The position numbers were made by a program, and so were the translations under genes. Shown here piece by piece: positions 34,796-42,187 of a stretch of 64,000 bases of DNA. The notes beneath the pieces are model-generated. The model did no database searches. It was given only the letters and a program-made list of their open reading frames with translations, and had not been told where the DNA came from. The first letter of the stretch is position 1; the number at the start of each line of letters is the position of its first letter. The stretch comes from CAVUDO01 sp963740255 (lineage in GTDB: Bacteria > Actinomycetota > Actinomycetes > Mycobacteriales > Cryptosporangiaceae). The stretch lies in the NCBI GenBank assembly GCA_963740255.1, contig CAVUDO010000002.1, positions 372,001 through 436,000 on the forward strand. Reading direction: 5' to 3'.

Positions 34796-35482
34796 TCAGG
34801 CCATCCCGGCTCGGCGGCGCAGGGCGGGGAGATCGGTCACGACGATCCGGCGGCCCTCGGTGTGCAGCCAGCCGCGGGTGGCGAAGGTGCCCAGCGCCTG
34901 GTTCACGCTCTGCCGGGAGCCGCCGGCCATCTCCGCGAGCTGGCTCTGGTTGAGCTCGACGGTGACCAGCGACGCCTTGGTCTCGCCGGCGAGCCGGACC
35001 AGCGTCTTGGCCACCCGGCCCGGCAGGTCGAGGAAGATGTGGTCGGCGGTCTGGTCGGTCAGGCGCCGGATGAGGGCTCCGAACGAGCGCATCACGGCGT
35101 CCAGGATCGGCGGCTGGTTGCGGACCAGATCGAGGAACGCGCTCCGGGAAAGGGCCAGCACCTGGGTGTCCTCCAGGGCTTCCGCCGACGCCGAGCGGGG
35201 CGAACCGTCGAGCAGCGACACCTCGCCCAGCACCCCCGGCGGCCGGACGACCGAGAGCATGGCCCGGTCTCCGGAGGACGCGGTGCGGAACACCGACACC
35301 GCGCCGCGGCGCACCATCACCAGCGACTCGCCCGGATCCCGCTCCAGGAACAGCAACTGGCCGCGGCGGTAGCTGCGGGGACTCGCCGCGGCCGCCACCC
35401 TGGTCCGCACCTCGGCCGGCAGCGCGGCGAACAGCTCCACACCGGCCAGCGGGTCTTCCGACGCGGTCCCGATCGTGCTCAC
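34796..35482 (-). CDS. Crp/Fnr-family transcriptional regulator
   Basis: This 228-residue regulator has an N-terminal cyclic-nucleotide domain with the phosphate-binding cassette LGEVSLLDGSPRSASA, whose Glu, Arg and Ser positions fit cAMP. A long dimer helix follows, then an HTH (QSQLAEMAGGSRQSVNQAL). It is close in size to GlxR/Crp of actinobacteria. The GTG at 35482 has AGGAGG 4 nt upstream, which decides it over longer starts. With an adenylate cyclase gene at 29.8-33.3 kb and glpK directly upstream, a cAMP-linked carbon response is plausible but inferred. Confidence 0.9.
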   Translation of the reverse strand: MSTIGTASEDPLAGVELFAALPAEVRTRVAAAASPRSYRRGQLLFLERDPGESLVMVRRGAVSVFRTASSGDRAMLSVVRPPGVLGEVSLLDGSPRSASAEALEDTQVLALSRSAFLDLVRNQPPILDAVMRSFGALIRRLTDQTADHIFLDLPGRVAKTLVRLAGETKASLVTVELNQSQLAEMAGGSRQSVNQALGTFATRGWLHTEGRRIVVTDLPALRRRAGMA

Positions 35483-35788
35483 GGGTCCTCCTGTCTCGGA
35501 CACACCCGAGGCGGGTGCGATGGCACCGGTGTCCGTCCCGGTCATGCCGGACCGGCCTGCCGGACGTCCGCGGCCCATGATGCCGTGTCTTGTCCGGACG
35601 CGGACAGTGGCGGTGTCGGTCGGCGGACAGCGGGTCGGGGACGCCGGCGCGATCCTGGGAACGCTGGTGCCGTCCAGGGGAAGGTGCGCCAGCGGGGTCG
35701 CCGGGACGTTCCCGCGGCCCGGGGGAGTGCGGCGGGTCCGTGGTCGTCAGCGGGCCCGCCGTCACCCGCCGCGGGGTCAGCGCGTCTG
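35483..35788. other. 306-bp intergenic region between glpK and the Crp-type gene
   Basis: No coding sequence with natural composition is seen here on either strand. It holds the AGGAGG site of the Crp-type gene and a hairpin just past the glpK stop (35731-35760). A promoter for the Crp-type gene is expected within it, but no clear -10/-35 pair was found. Confidence 0.6.
35731..35760 (-). terminator. Hairpin downstream of glpK
   Basis: GGCGGGTCC at 35731-35739 pairs with GGGCCCGCC at 35752-35760 through nine positions including one G-T wobble, with a 12-nt loop. It begins 29 bp after the glpK stop codon on the minus strand. No T-tract follows. Confidence 0.4.
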
Positions 35789-37291
35789 TCAGGCCTCGGC
35801 CCAGCCGCCGGCGCGCCGGACGGCCTCCCGCCACCGGGCGTGTCGCCCGTCCGTCCGTGCGCCTGCTGCCGGTTCGAACCGTCGGTCGAGGCGCCACGTC
35901 CGAGCGAGTTCGTCGGTCGAGGCCCACACACCCGTGCCGAGGCCGGCCAGGAACGCCGCACCCAGGCCGGTGGTCTCGACCACGCGCGGCCGGCGGACGG
36001 CCACTCCGAGCTGGTCGGCCTGGAGCTGGCACAGCAGGTCGTTCGCGCTGGCGCCGCCGTCGACGGACAGCTCGGCGATGACCGGATCGGGCCCGGTGCC
36101 CATCGAGGTCGCCATCACGTCCACCACGTCGCGGACCTCGAAGGCGATCGCCTCCAGCGTCGCCCGGGCCAGGTGCGACCGGTTGGTGCCGCGGGTGATC
36201 CCGACGATCGTGCCGCGGGCGGCCGGGTCCCAGTGCGGCGCGCCGAGGCCGGTCAGCGCCGGCACGAAGTACACCCCGCCCGTGTCCGGGACCAGCGCGG
36301 CCAGCCCCTCCACTTCTGAGGCCGACCCGATGACGCCGAGCCCGTCCCGGAGCCACTGCACGGCCGCGCCGGTGACGAACACGGCCCCTTCCAGCGCGTA
36401 CACCGGACCGTCGCCGAGGTCCCAGGCGACCGTGGTGAGCAGTCCGGCGTCCGAACGCACCGGCGTGCTCCCGGTGTTGACCAGGACGAACGACCCGGTG
36501 CCGTAGGTGCACTTGCTGCTGCCCGGCGCGTAGCAGGCCTGGCCGAACAGCGCCGCCTGCTGGTCCCCGGCGATCCCCGCGATCGGCAGGTCGAGCCCGA
36601 GGAAGGCATCGGGGTCGGTGCGGGCCAGCGCCCCGGAGGAGGGCACAACCTCGGGGAGCGCCGCCCGAGGAACCCGGAACAGCGCGCACAGCTCCTCCGA
36701 CCAGCCGCCGGCGAACGTGTCGTAGAGCAGCGTCCGGCTGGCGTTGGACGGGTCGGTGGCGGTGCGGGTGCCGCCGCTGAGCCGCGCGACGAGGTAGGCG
36801 TCGACAGTGCCGACCACCACCGTGCCGTCGACCACGCCCGCCCAGCTGGCCGGGTCGTGCTCGGCGAGCCAACGCAGCTTCGTGGCGGAGAAGTACGGGT
36901 CGAACCGGAGACCGGTCAGGGCCGCCACCCGTTCGCCGTGGCCCTCGCGTTCCAGGTCGGCGCAGAGCGCGGCGGTCCGCCGGTCCTGCCAGACCACCGC
37001 CCGCCGGGGTGCCCGCAGCGTGCGGCGGTCCCAGAGGACGACCGTCTCGCGCTGGTTGGTGAGGCCGACGGCGGTCGGCAGCGCGGCGCCGGCGCGCTCC
37101 GCGGCCGCCAGGGCGTCGCGACAGGCGGAGAGAACCGCGACCCAGATCTCCTCCGGCTCGTGCTCCACCCAGCCCGGCCGCGGGAAGTGCTGCGGGAACT
37201 CCTGGTAGCCGCGGGCGGCGATCTGCCCGTCCTCGGTGACCAGCAGCGCGGTCACCCCCGTGGTGCCGGCGTCCAGCGCGAGCACCGTCAT
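35789..37291 (-). CDS. glpK: Glycerol kinase
   Basis: This FGGY-family kinase phosphorylates glycerol to glycerol-3-phosphate in the cytoplasm. The 500 residues show the phosphate loop DAGTTGVTALL, GLTNQRETVVLW, the sugar-site WQDRR and the FGGY signatures (YVxGxG-like FVPALTGLGAPHWDP, and GLGAAFLAGLGTGVW). The ATG at 37291 has a GGAGGAGG ribosome site. No glpF or glpD is adjacent. A 19-bp perfect inverted repeat lies 41-90 bp upstream and may be its operator. Confidence 0.95.
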   Translation of the reverse strand: MTVLALDAGTTGVTALLVTEDGQIAARGYQEFPQHFPRPGWVEHEPEEIWVAVLSACRDALAAAERAGAALPTAVGLTNQRETVVLWDRRTLRAPRRAVVWQDRRTAALCADLEREGHGERVAALTGLRFDPYFSATKLRWLAEHDPASWAGVVDGTVVVGTVDAYLVARLSGGTRTATDPSNASRTLLYDTFAGGWSEELCALFRVPRAALPEVVPSSGALARTDPDAFLGLDLPIAGIAGDQQAALFGQACYAPGSSKCTYGTGSFVLVNTGSTPVRSDAGLLTTVAWDLGDGPVYALEGAVFVTGAAVQWLRDGLGVIGSASEVEGLAALVPDTGGVYFVPALTGLGAPHWDPAARGTIVGITRGTNRSHLARATLEAIAFEVRDVVDVMATSMGTGPDPVIAELSVDGGASANDLLCQLQADQLGVAVRRPRVVETTGLGAAFLAGLGTGVWASTDELARTWRLDRRFEPAAGARTDGRHARWREAVRRAGGWAEA

Positions 37292-37331
37292 CGGACCTCC
37301 TCCACTCCGAACGCCCAGGCCACGACGGGGA

Positions 37332-37381
37332 CCCGACCAACGCCCGCGGCGGGGCCGTCGGTGCCGCGGGCGTTGGTCGGG
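37332..37381. promoter_or_regulatory. 19-bp perfect inverted repeat between glpK and RNase AS genes
   Basis: The arm at 37332-37350 (starting CCCGACCAACGC) is an exact reverse complement of 37363-37381, separated by 12 nt. It lies in the 173-bp gap between two divergently read genes, so it is not a simple terminator for either. It could be an operator or a leader hairpin in front of glpK. Confidence 0.7.
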
Positions 37382-37464
37382 ACCGTCACGCCGCCTGACC
37401 CTAGCCAGGTCCGCCGAGGCCCACCGCGCGGAGCCGGAGGCCGGCCGTCCGGCAGAATGATCCG

Positions 37465-37983
37465 GTGCCCGCGACCCGACGCTACTTCTACGACTGCGAG
37501 TTCATCGAGGACGGCCTCACGATCGACCTCGTGTCGATCGGGGTGGTTGACGAGGACGGGCGGGAGTTCTACGCCGTGTCGACCGAGTTCGTGCCGGAGA
37601 AGGCCGTGCCCTGGGTACGCCGGAACGTGTTGGACAAGCTGCCCGGGCCCGGCGATGCGGCCTGGCGTTCGCGGGCACAGATCCGCGACGACCTGCTCGC
37701 CTTCCTCACCGAACCGGGGGAGGAGTTCGAATTGTGGGCCTGGTACGCCGCGTACGACCACGTGGTCCTCTGCCAGCTCTGGGGTTCGATGACGGCGCTG
37801 CCGCGGCCGATCCCGCGGTTCACCAAGGACCTCCGTCAGCGCTGGGACGACCTGGACCGGCCGCCGCTCCCGCCGGCCGGCCCGGACCAGCACGACGCGG
37901 TCGCCGACGCCCGGCACAACCTGGCGCGGTGGAACGCGATGGAGACCGCCCGGAGCGACCGTTCCTGTATCGGTTCACCCTGA
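37465..37983 (+). CDS. RNase AS (DEDDh polyadenylate-specific 3'-5' exoribonuclease)
   Basis: This 172-residue enzyme matches mycobacterial Rv2179c, which removes poly(A) and other adenosine-rich tails. The DEDDh motifs are visible: YDCEFIEDG (Asp-x-Glu) at residues 8-16, YAAYDHVVL (Asp) and DQHDAVADARHNLARW (His and Asp) near residue 143. The GTG start at 37465 has CAGAAT 6 nt upstream and no ribosome site. It stands alone between the divergent glpK and the downstream phosphofructokinase gene. Confidence 0.92.
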   Translation: MPATRRYFYDCEFIEDGLTIDLVSIGVVDEDGREFYAVSTEFVPEKAVPWVRRNVLDKLPGPGDAAWRSRAQIRDDLLAFLTEPGEEFELWAWYAAYDHVVLCQLWGSMTALPRPIPRFTKDLRQRWDDLDRPPLPPAGPDQHDAVADARHNLARWNAMETARSDRSCIGSP

Positions 37984-38091
37984 CCAGCGACGACCCGCTA
38001 CCGTGGCGCCGAGCGGCGCACGCGGTCGCCCGGCCACCAGGCCGGCGACCACACGGCTGAGCGACCCTCCCACTTCGAAAGGACAGGCACC

Positions 38092-39117
38092 ATGCGCATC
38101 GGCGTGCTCACCGGCGGCGGCGACTGCCCCGGCCTCAACGCGGTGATCCGGGCAGTGGTCCGCAAGGGCGTCAGCGTCTACGGCCACGACTTCGTGGGCT
38201 TCCGCGACGGCTGGCGCGGACCGCTGGAGAAGTACACCAAGCCGCTGGGCGTCGACCAGGTGCGCGGCATCCTGCCCCGCGGCGGCACCATCCTCGGCTC
38301 GTCGCGCACCAACCCGTACAAGCTCGAGGGCGGCGTCGAGACGATCCGGACGAACCTGGCCGAGCTCGGGGTGGACGCGCTGATCGCGATCGGCGGCGAG
38401 GACACCCTCGGGGTGGCCCGGCGGCTCACCGACGACGGCATCCCGGTGATCGGTGTCCCCAAGACGATTGACAACGACCTCGGCGCCACCGACTACACGT
38501 TCGGCTTCGACACCGCCGTGAACGTCGCGATGGAGGCGATCGACCGGCTGCACACCACGGCCGAGTCGCACCACCGCGCGCTCGTCGTCGAGGTGATGGG
38601 CCGGCACGCGGGATGGATCGCGCTGCACGCGGGCCTGGCCGGCGGTGCGAACGTGATCCTGGTGCCGGAGCGGCCGTTCGACCTCGGCGAGGTCGTCAAG
38701 CACGTGGAGAGCCGGTTCGCCACGCACTACTCGCCGATCCTGGTGGTAGCCGAGGGCGCCACGCCGGCAGAGGGCGGCGAGGTGCTGCTCAGCGGCGACA
38801 TCGACGCGTTCGGCCACGTCCGGCTCGGCGGCATCGGCCAGTGGCTGGCCGCGCAGATCGAGGAGCGCACCGGCAAGGAGTCCCGCGCGGTGGTGCTCGG
38901 CCACATCCAGCGGGGCGGCACGCCGACGGCGTTCGACCGGGTGCTGGCCACCCGCTTCGGCCTGCAGGCGATCGATGCCGCGCACGAGCGGGACTGGGGC
39001 AAGATGGTGGCGCTGCGGGGCACCGAGATCGTCCGGGTGCCCCTGGAGGAGGCCACCCGGGAGCTCAAGACGGTCCCGATGGAGCGGTACGCCGAAGCCG
39101 AGGTCTTCTTCGGCTGA
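38092..39117 (+). CDS. 6-phosphofructokinase, predicted pyrophosphate-dependent
   Basis: This 341-residue enzyme phosphorylates fructose-6-phosphate in glycolysis. GGGDCPGLNAVIR forms the first phosphate loop, PKTIDNDL holds the catalytic Asp and EVMGRHAGWIA binds sugar phosphate. In GGEDT the residue at position 104 is Asp, and Lys124 is in PKTID. In the family Gly104 goes with ATP and Asp104/Lys124 with pyrophosphate, so a PPi-dependent and reversible enzyme is predicted. An AAAGGA ribosome site precedes the ATG. Confidence 0.93.
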   Translation: MRIGVLTGGGDCPGLNAVIRAVVRKGVSVYGHDFVGFRDGWRGPLEKYTKPLGVDQVRGILPRGGTILGSSRTNPYKLEGGVETIRTNLAELGVDALIAIGGEDTLGVARRLTDDGIPVIGVPKTIDNDLGATDYTFGFDTAVNVAMEAIDRLHTTAESHHRALVVEVMGRHAGWIALHAGLAGGANVILVPERPFDLGEVVKHVESRFATHYSPILVVAEGATPAEGGEVLLSGDIDAFGHVRLGGIGQWLAAQIEERTGKESRAVVLGHIQRGGTPTAFDRVLATRFGLQAIDAAHERDWGKMVALRGTEIVRVPLEEATRELKTVPMERYAEAEVFFG

Positions 39118-39144
39118 TCCGCGGTCCAGGCCTCGAGGCGGGCC

Positions 39145-39150
39145 TAGTCT
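39145..39150 (+). promoter_or_regulatory. Candidate -10 hexamer for the FMO gene
   Basis: TAGTCT lies 44 bp before the FMO start codon in the 76-bp gap after the phosphofructokinase gene. It fits the actinobacterial TANNNT pattern. No -35 is obvious. Confidence 0.3.
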
Positions 39151-39193
39151 GGCCACGCGCGTCCCTCCGCGCCCGCACGAACGGAGCCTCGAC

Positions 39194-40567
39194 ATGACCG
39201 TGTCCGCCGAGCACGCCAGTCCCGTCGCCGGTCCCCGCGACCGCACCGATGCGTACTGCGTGCTCGGCGGCGGGTCCTCGGGCCTGGCCGCGCTGAAGAA
39301 CCTGCGCGAGCAGGGCTTCGAGGCCGACTGCTTCGAGCGGGAGCCCGAGGTGGGCGGCAACTGGAACTTCGCGGGGCGCAACTCGCGCATCTACGCGTCG
39401 GTGCACACGATCTCCAGCAAGCCGTTCACCCAGTTCCCCGACTTCCCGATGCCCGACAGCTATCCCGACTACCCGCACCACACCCACCTGTTCGCCTACC
39501 TGCGCCGCTACGCCGAGCACTTCGGCCTGCTCGACCACCTCCACCTCGGGCACGAGGTCGTCCGGGCGGTCCCGGCACCGGGCCCGGGCGAGCGGTGGGA
39601 CGTCACCTACCGGGGGCCGGACGGGTTCCGGCACACCGCGCGGTACGCCGGCGTCGTGGTGGCCAACGGGCACAACTGGCACGCCAAGATGCCGGAGTAT
39701 CCGGGGCTGGACTCGTTTACCGGCGAGGTACGGCACTCGGCGGAGTACAAGAGCGCCGACCTGGTGCGCGGCCGGCGGGTGCTGGTGGTCGGAGCCGGCA
39801 ACACCGGGTGCGACCTGGCCGTGGATTCCGCACAGAACGCGGCGGCGACCTGGCACTCCACCCGCCGCGGCTACTGGTACGCGCCGAAGTACGCGCTGGG
39901 CCGCCCCGGCGACCAGGCTGCCGACTTCTGGCTCGGCATCCGGGCGCCGCTGAAGTTCCGGCAGTGGCTGTTCCGCAAGGTGCTCGGCGTCACCGTCGGC
40001 GACCTCACCCGGTACGGCCTGCCCGCGCCCGACCACGCTCCGTTCGAGACCCACCCGATCGTCAACAGCCAGCTCGTCTACTACGTCGGCCACGGCGACA
40101 TCCAGCCGAAGCCCGACATCGCCCACGTGGACGGCGGCACGGTGACCTTCCTCGACGGCAGCACCGCCGACCCCGACCTGATCCTGTGCTGCACGGGCTA
40201 CCTCGCACAGTTCGAGTTCCTCGAGTCCGAGCACCTGAACTGGACCGACGGCCGCCCGCTGCTCTACCAGCACATCTTCACGCCGCGGCACCAGACGCTG
40301 GCCGTGGCGGGCCTGATCCAGCCCGACTCCGGCCAGTTCACCCTGACGCACTGGCAGACCGTCGCGATCGCGGCGGCGCTGCGGGCCCGGCACGAGGCCC
40401 CGGACAAGTACGCGAGCTTCCACCGCCGGGTGGTGGGCGATCCCGGTCACCTCTGGTCGGGCGGGACGCGCTACGCCTCCTCCACCCGGCACTACTACGA
40501 GGTCGCCCACCACGACTACCTGCGTGGCCTGCAGAAGACCATCAACTCCCTCGGAGGCGTGCGGTGA
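39194..40567 (+). CDS. Flavin-containing monooxygenase
   Basis: This 457-residue class B flavoprotein monooxygenase inserts one oxygen atom into a soft nucleophile or ketone using FAD and NADPH. The FAD site GGGSSGLAALKNL is at about residue 25. The FMO/BVMO fingerprint appears as FTGEVRHSAEY near residue 177 and the NADPH site as GAGNTGCDLA near residue 197. The substrate is unknown. A GGAG ribosome site precedes the ATG. It overlaps the next gene by 4 bp, so a paired function with that hydrolase-fold protein is likely. Confidence 0.9.
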   Translation: MTVSAEHASPVAGPRDRTDAYCVLGGGSSGLAALKNLREQGFEADCFEREPEVGGNWNFAGRNSRIYASVHTISSKPFTQFPDFPMPDSYPDYPHHTHLFAYLRRYAEHFGLLDHLHLGHEVVRAVPAPGPGERWDVTYRGPDGFRHTARYAGVVVANGHNWHAKMPEYPGLDSFTGEVRHSAEYKSADLVRGRRVLVVGAGNTGCDLAVDSAQNAAATWHSTRRGYWYAPKYALGRPGDQAADFWLGIRAPLKFRQWLFRKVLGVTVGDLTRYGLPAPDHAPFETHPIVNSQLVYYVGHGDIQPKPDIAHVDGGTVTFLDGSTADPDLILCCTGYLAQFEFLESEHLNWTDGRPLLYQHIFTPRHQTLAVAGLIQPDSGQFTLTHWQTVAIAAALRARHEAPDKYASFHRRVVGDPGHLWSGGTRYASSTRHYYEVAHHDYLRGLQKTINSLGGVR

Positions 40568-41559
40568 CCGAGGTCGAGCCCCTCCGACCGGGACCGCCCG
40601 ACGACGACGGGCAGCCCGGTGGGCAACAAGAAGCCGGGCACAGTGGCGGACACGGCGGCGGACGCAGCGGCGGACACAGTGGCGGACACGGCGGCGGCCT
40701 CGGCGGCGCGCCGAGGCCGGGGGGGCGACCCGAACGGGCCCGCGCGATGCGGGCGATGGAGTGGGCCTTCCCGCCCCATCCGGTCCGCCGGGAGGTGCTC
40801 TCGGTGCTGCCCGAGGGCGACACCGGCCGGCCGCCGCTGCTCTTCGTGCACGGCACGGGACACGGCGCGTGGGCGTTCGCCGAGCACTGGTTGTCCGCGG
40901 CGGCCGAACGCGGCTTTCCAGCCCATGCGGTGAGCCTGCGCGGGCACGGTGGCAGTCAGGGACGCGAGCTGCTGCGCGGCGCCACGCTGGGCGACTACGT
41001 GCACGACGTGCACCAGGCCGCGGTGGCCCTGCCGCGCCAACCGATCTTGATCGGGCACGGCGCCGGAGCAATGGTTGTCTCGCGGGTGCTGGCCCGGTAC
41101 CCAGCCCGCGCCGGGGTGCTGGTGGCGCCGTATCCGGTCGGTTTCGGGCTGGACCTGCTCGTCCAGACGTTGGTGCGCGACCCGGTGTCGGTGTTGCGGA
41201 TGACGATCGGGCTCGGGGCGAAGGCGCGGGCGGAACGCCTGTTCCTCGACGCCCCGGACGCCGGGTCGTTGCTCAACCGGCTCGGGCCGGAGTCCCGGCG
41301 CGTGCCGTATCAGCTGGCCTTCCACCGCGCACCGGGCCGCGCCCGCGGCGGCGCTCCGATGCTGGTGCTGGGAGCGACCGGCGACGCGGTCGTCCCGGCC
41401 CGGTCGGTGCTCCGCACCGCCCGCTACTACGGCACCCGGCCGGTGATGCTCGACGGGGTCGGCCACGACCTCATGCTCGATGGAGGCTGGCCCGCGCCGC
41501 TGGAGACGATCCTGAACTGGGCCGACCACGTCTGCTCCGCGGCCGGAGCAGCCCGGTAG
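40564..41559 (+). CDS. Alpha/beta-hydrolase fold protein lacking the nucleophile serine
   Basis: This 331-residue protein has a Gly/His/Ser-rich N-terminus (about residues 20-48) built from imperfect 12-bp DNA units, with repeated Gly-Gly-His that may bind metal. The hydrolase core follows: oxyanion segment VHGTGHGAW, nucleophile elbow GHGAGA, acid GATGDAVVP and His in GVGHDLML. At the elbow the usual Ser is Gly, so classical hydrolysis is not expected. It may be a lyase, a cofactor-free enzyme or an inactive partner of the FMO. The GTG at 40564 overlaps the FMO stop. Confidence 0.82.
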   Translation: MTEVEPLRPGPPDDDGQPGGQQEAGHSGGHGGGRSGGHSGGHGGGLGGAPRPGGRPERARAMRAMEWAFPPHPVRREVLSVLPEGDTGRPPLLFVHGTGHGAWAFAEHWLSAAAERGFPAHAVSLRGHGGSQGRELLRGATLGDYVHDVHQAAVALPRQPILIGHGAGAMVVSRVLARYPARAGVLVAPYPVGFGLDLLVQTLVRDPVSVLRMTIGLGAKARAERLFLDAPDAGSLLNRLGPESRRVPYQLAFHRAPGRARGGAPMLVLGATGDAVVPARSVLRTARYYGTRPVMLDGVGHDLMLDGGWPAPLETILNWADHVCSAAGAAR

Positions 41560-41590
41560 TTGGAGCAGCCCGGGCCGGTGCGGCCCGGAG

Positions 41591-41628
41591 CCGGACCGGC
41601 CGCCCGCCGCCTGGCAGCGGCCGTCCGG
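41591..41628. terminator. Hairpin between convergent hydrolase and holin-family genes
   Basis: CCGGACCGGCCGC at 41591-41603 pairs with GCGGCCGTCCGG at 41617-41628, with one bulged base and a 13-nt loop. It lies between stop codons at 41559 and 41649, as expected for a shared terminator. Confidence 0.55.
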
Positions 41629-41648
41629 TCGCGAACCGCCGGGGCCGG

Positions 41649-42029
41649 TCAGTCCTTGTCGGACTTCTCCGGGATCAGCAGGTGCAGCACGAAGCTGACC
41701 ACCGTGACGATGATGGCGCCCCAGAACCCGGCCCAGAACCCGTCCACCTCGAACGGCAGCTTGAACTGCTCGCTCAGCCAGCCCACCAGCAGGAACAGCA
41801 GCGCGTTCACCACCAGCCCGATGAGCCCCAGGGTCAGCACGTAGAACCCGCAGCCGACGGTCTTGATGATCGGCTTGAGGACGGCGTTGAGGACCCCGAA
41901 GATCACCGCCACCACCAGCAGCGTGCCGGCGTTGACCCAGATCGAGTCACCCCCGAGCCCGATGCCGTCCAGAATCGTCGACGCCCACAGGGCGACCGCT
42001 GTCACCAGAACTTTGATCAGGATGCTCAC
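41649..42029 (-). CDS. Phage holin family (PF04020-type) membrane protein
   Basis: This 126-residue protein has four hydrophobic segments and the signature LNAVLKPIIK, GLIGLVVNALLF and a short charged C-terminus. Despite the family name, chromosomal copies are widespread and not linked to lysis. No phage genes are nearby. It starts at a GTG and is read divergently from the class II DAHP synthase. The function is unknown. Confidence 0.85.
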   Translation of the reverse strand: MSILIKVLVTAVALWASTILDGIGLGGDSIWVNAGTLLVVAVIFGVLNAVLKPIIKTVGCGFYVLTLGLIGLVVNALLFLLVGWLSEQFKLPFEVDGFWAGFWGAIIVTVVSFVLHLLIPEKSDKD

Positions 42030-42175
42030 CGCGGCATCGTCTCAGTCCGGGGCGCGGGACGGAAGGGACGCGTGTGCCAGGCGTGTCCCGTGTCGCGTCC
42101 TGCCCCGAATCGCCGGCAGGAGGTCGGCCGTCCCGAGGGGTGGGGTACTCCCACGCGGGGTCGCGCGTCGCGGAC

Positions 42176-42181
42176 TACCGT
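42176..42181 (+). promoter_or_regulatory. Candidate -10 element for a leaderless DAHP synthase transcript
   Basis: TACCGT lies exactly 6 nt before the GTG at 42188 and no ribosome site is present. The same hexamer at the same distance is found before the DnaQ-UvrC gene. Confidence 0.45.
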
Positions 42182-42187
42182 GGGGCC

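Noticed and set aside
41649..42029. A prophage suggested by the holin-family name
   Set aside because: No other phage genes, integrase or attachment sites are near, and chromosomal PF04020-type proteins are common.
33396..42046. A shared 15-mer (GGCATCGTCTCAGTC) upstream of the cyclase and holin-family genes
   Set aside because: In 64 kb a few chance repeats of 15 bases are expected, and the distance to each start differs greatly.
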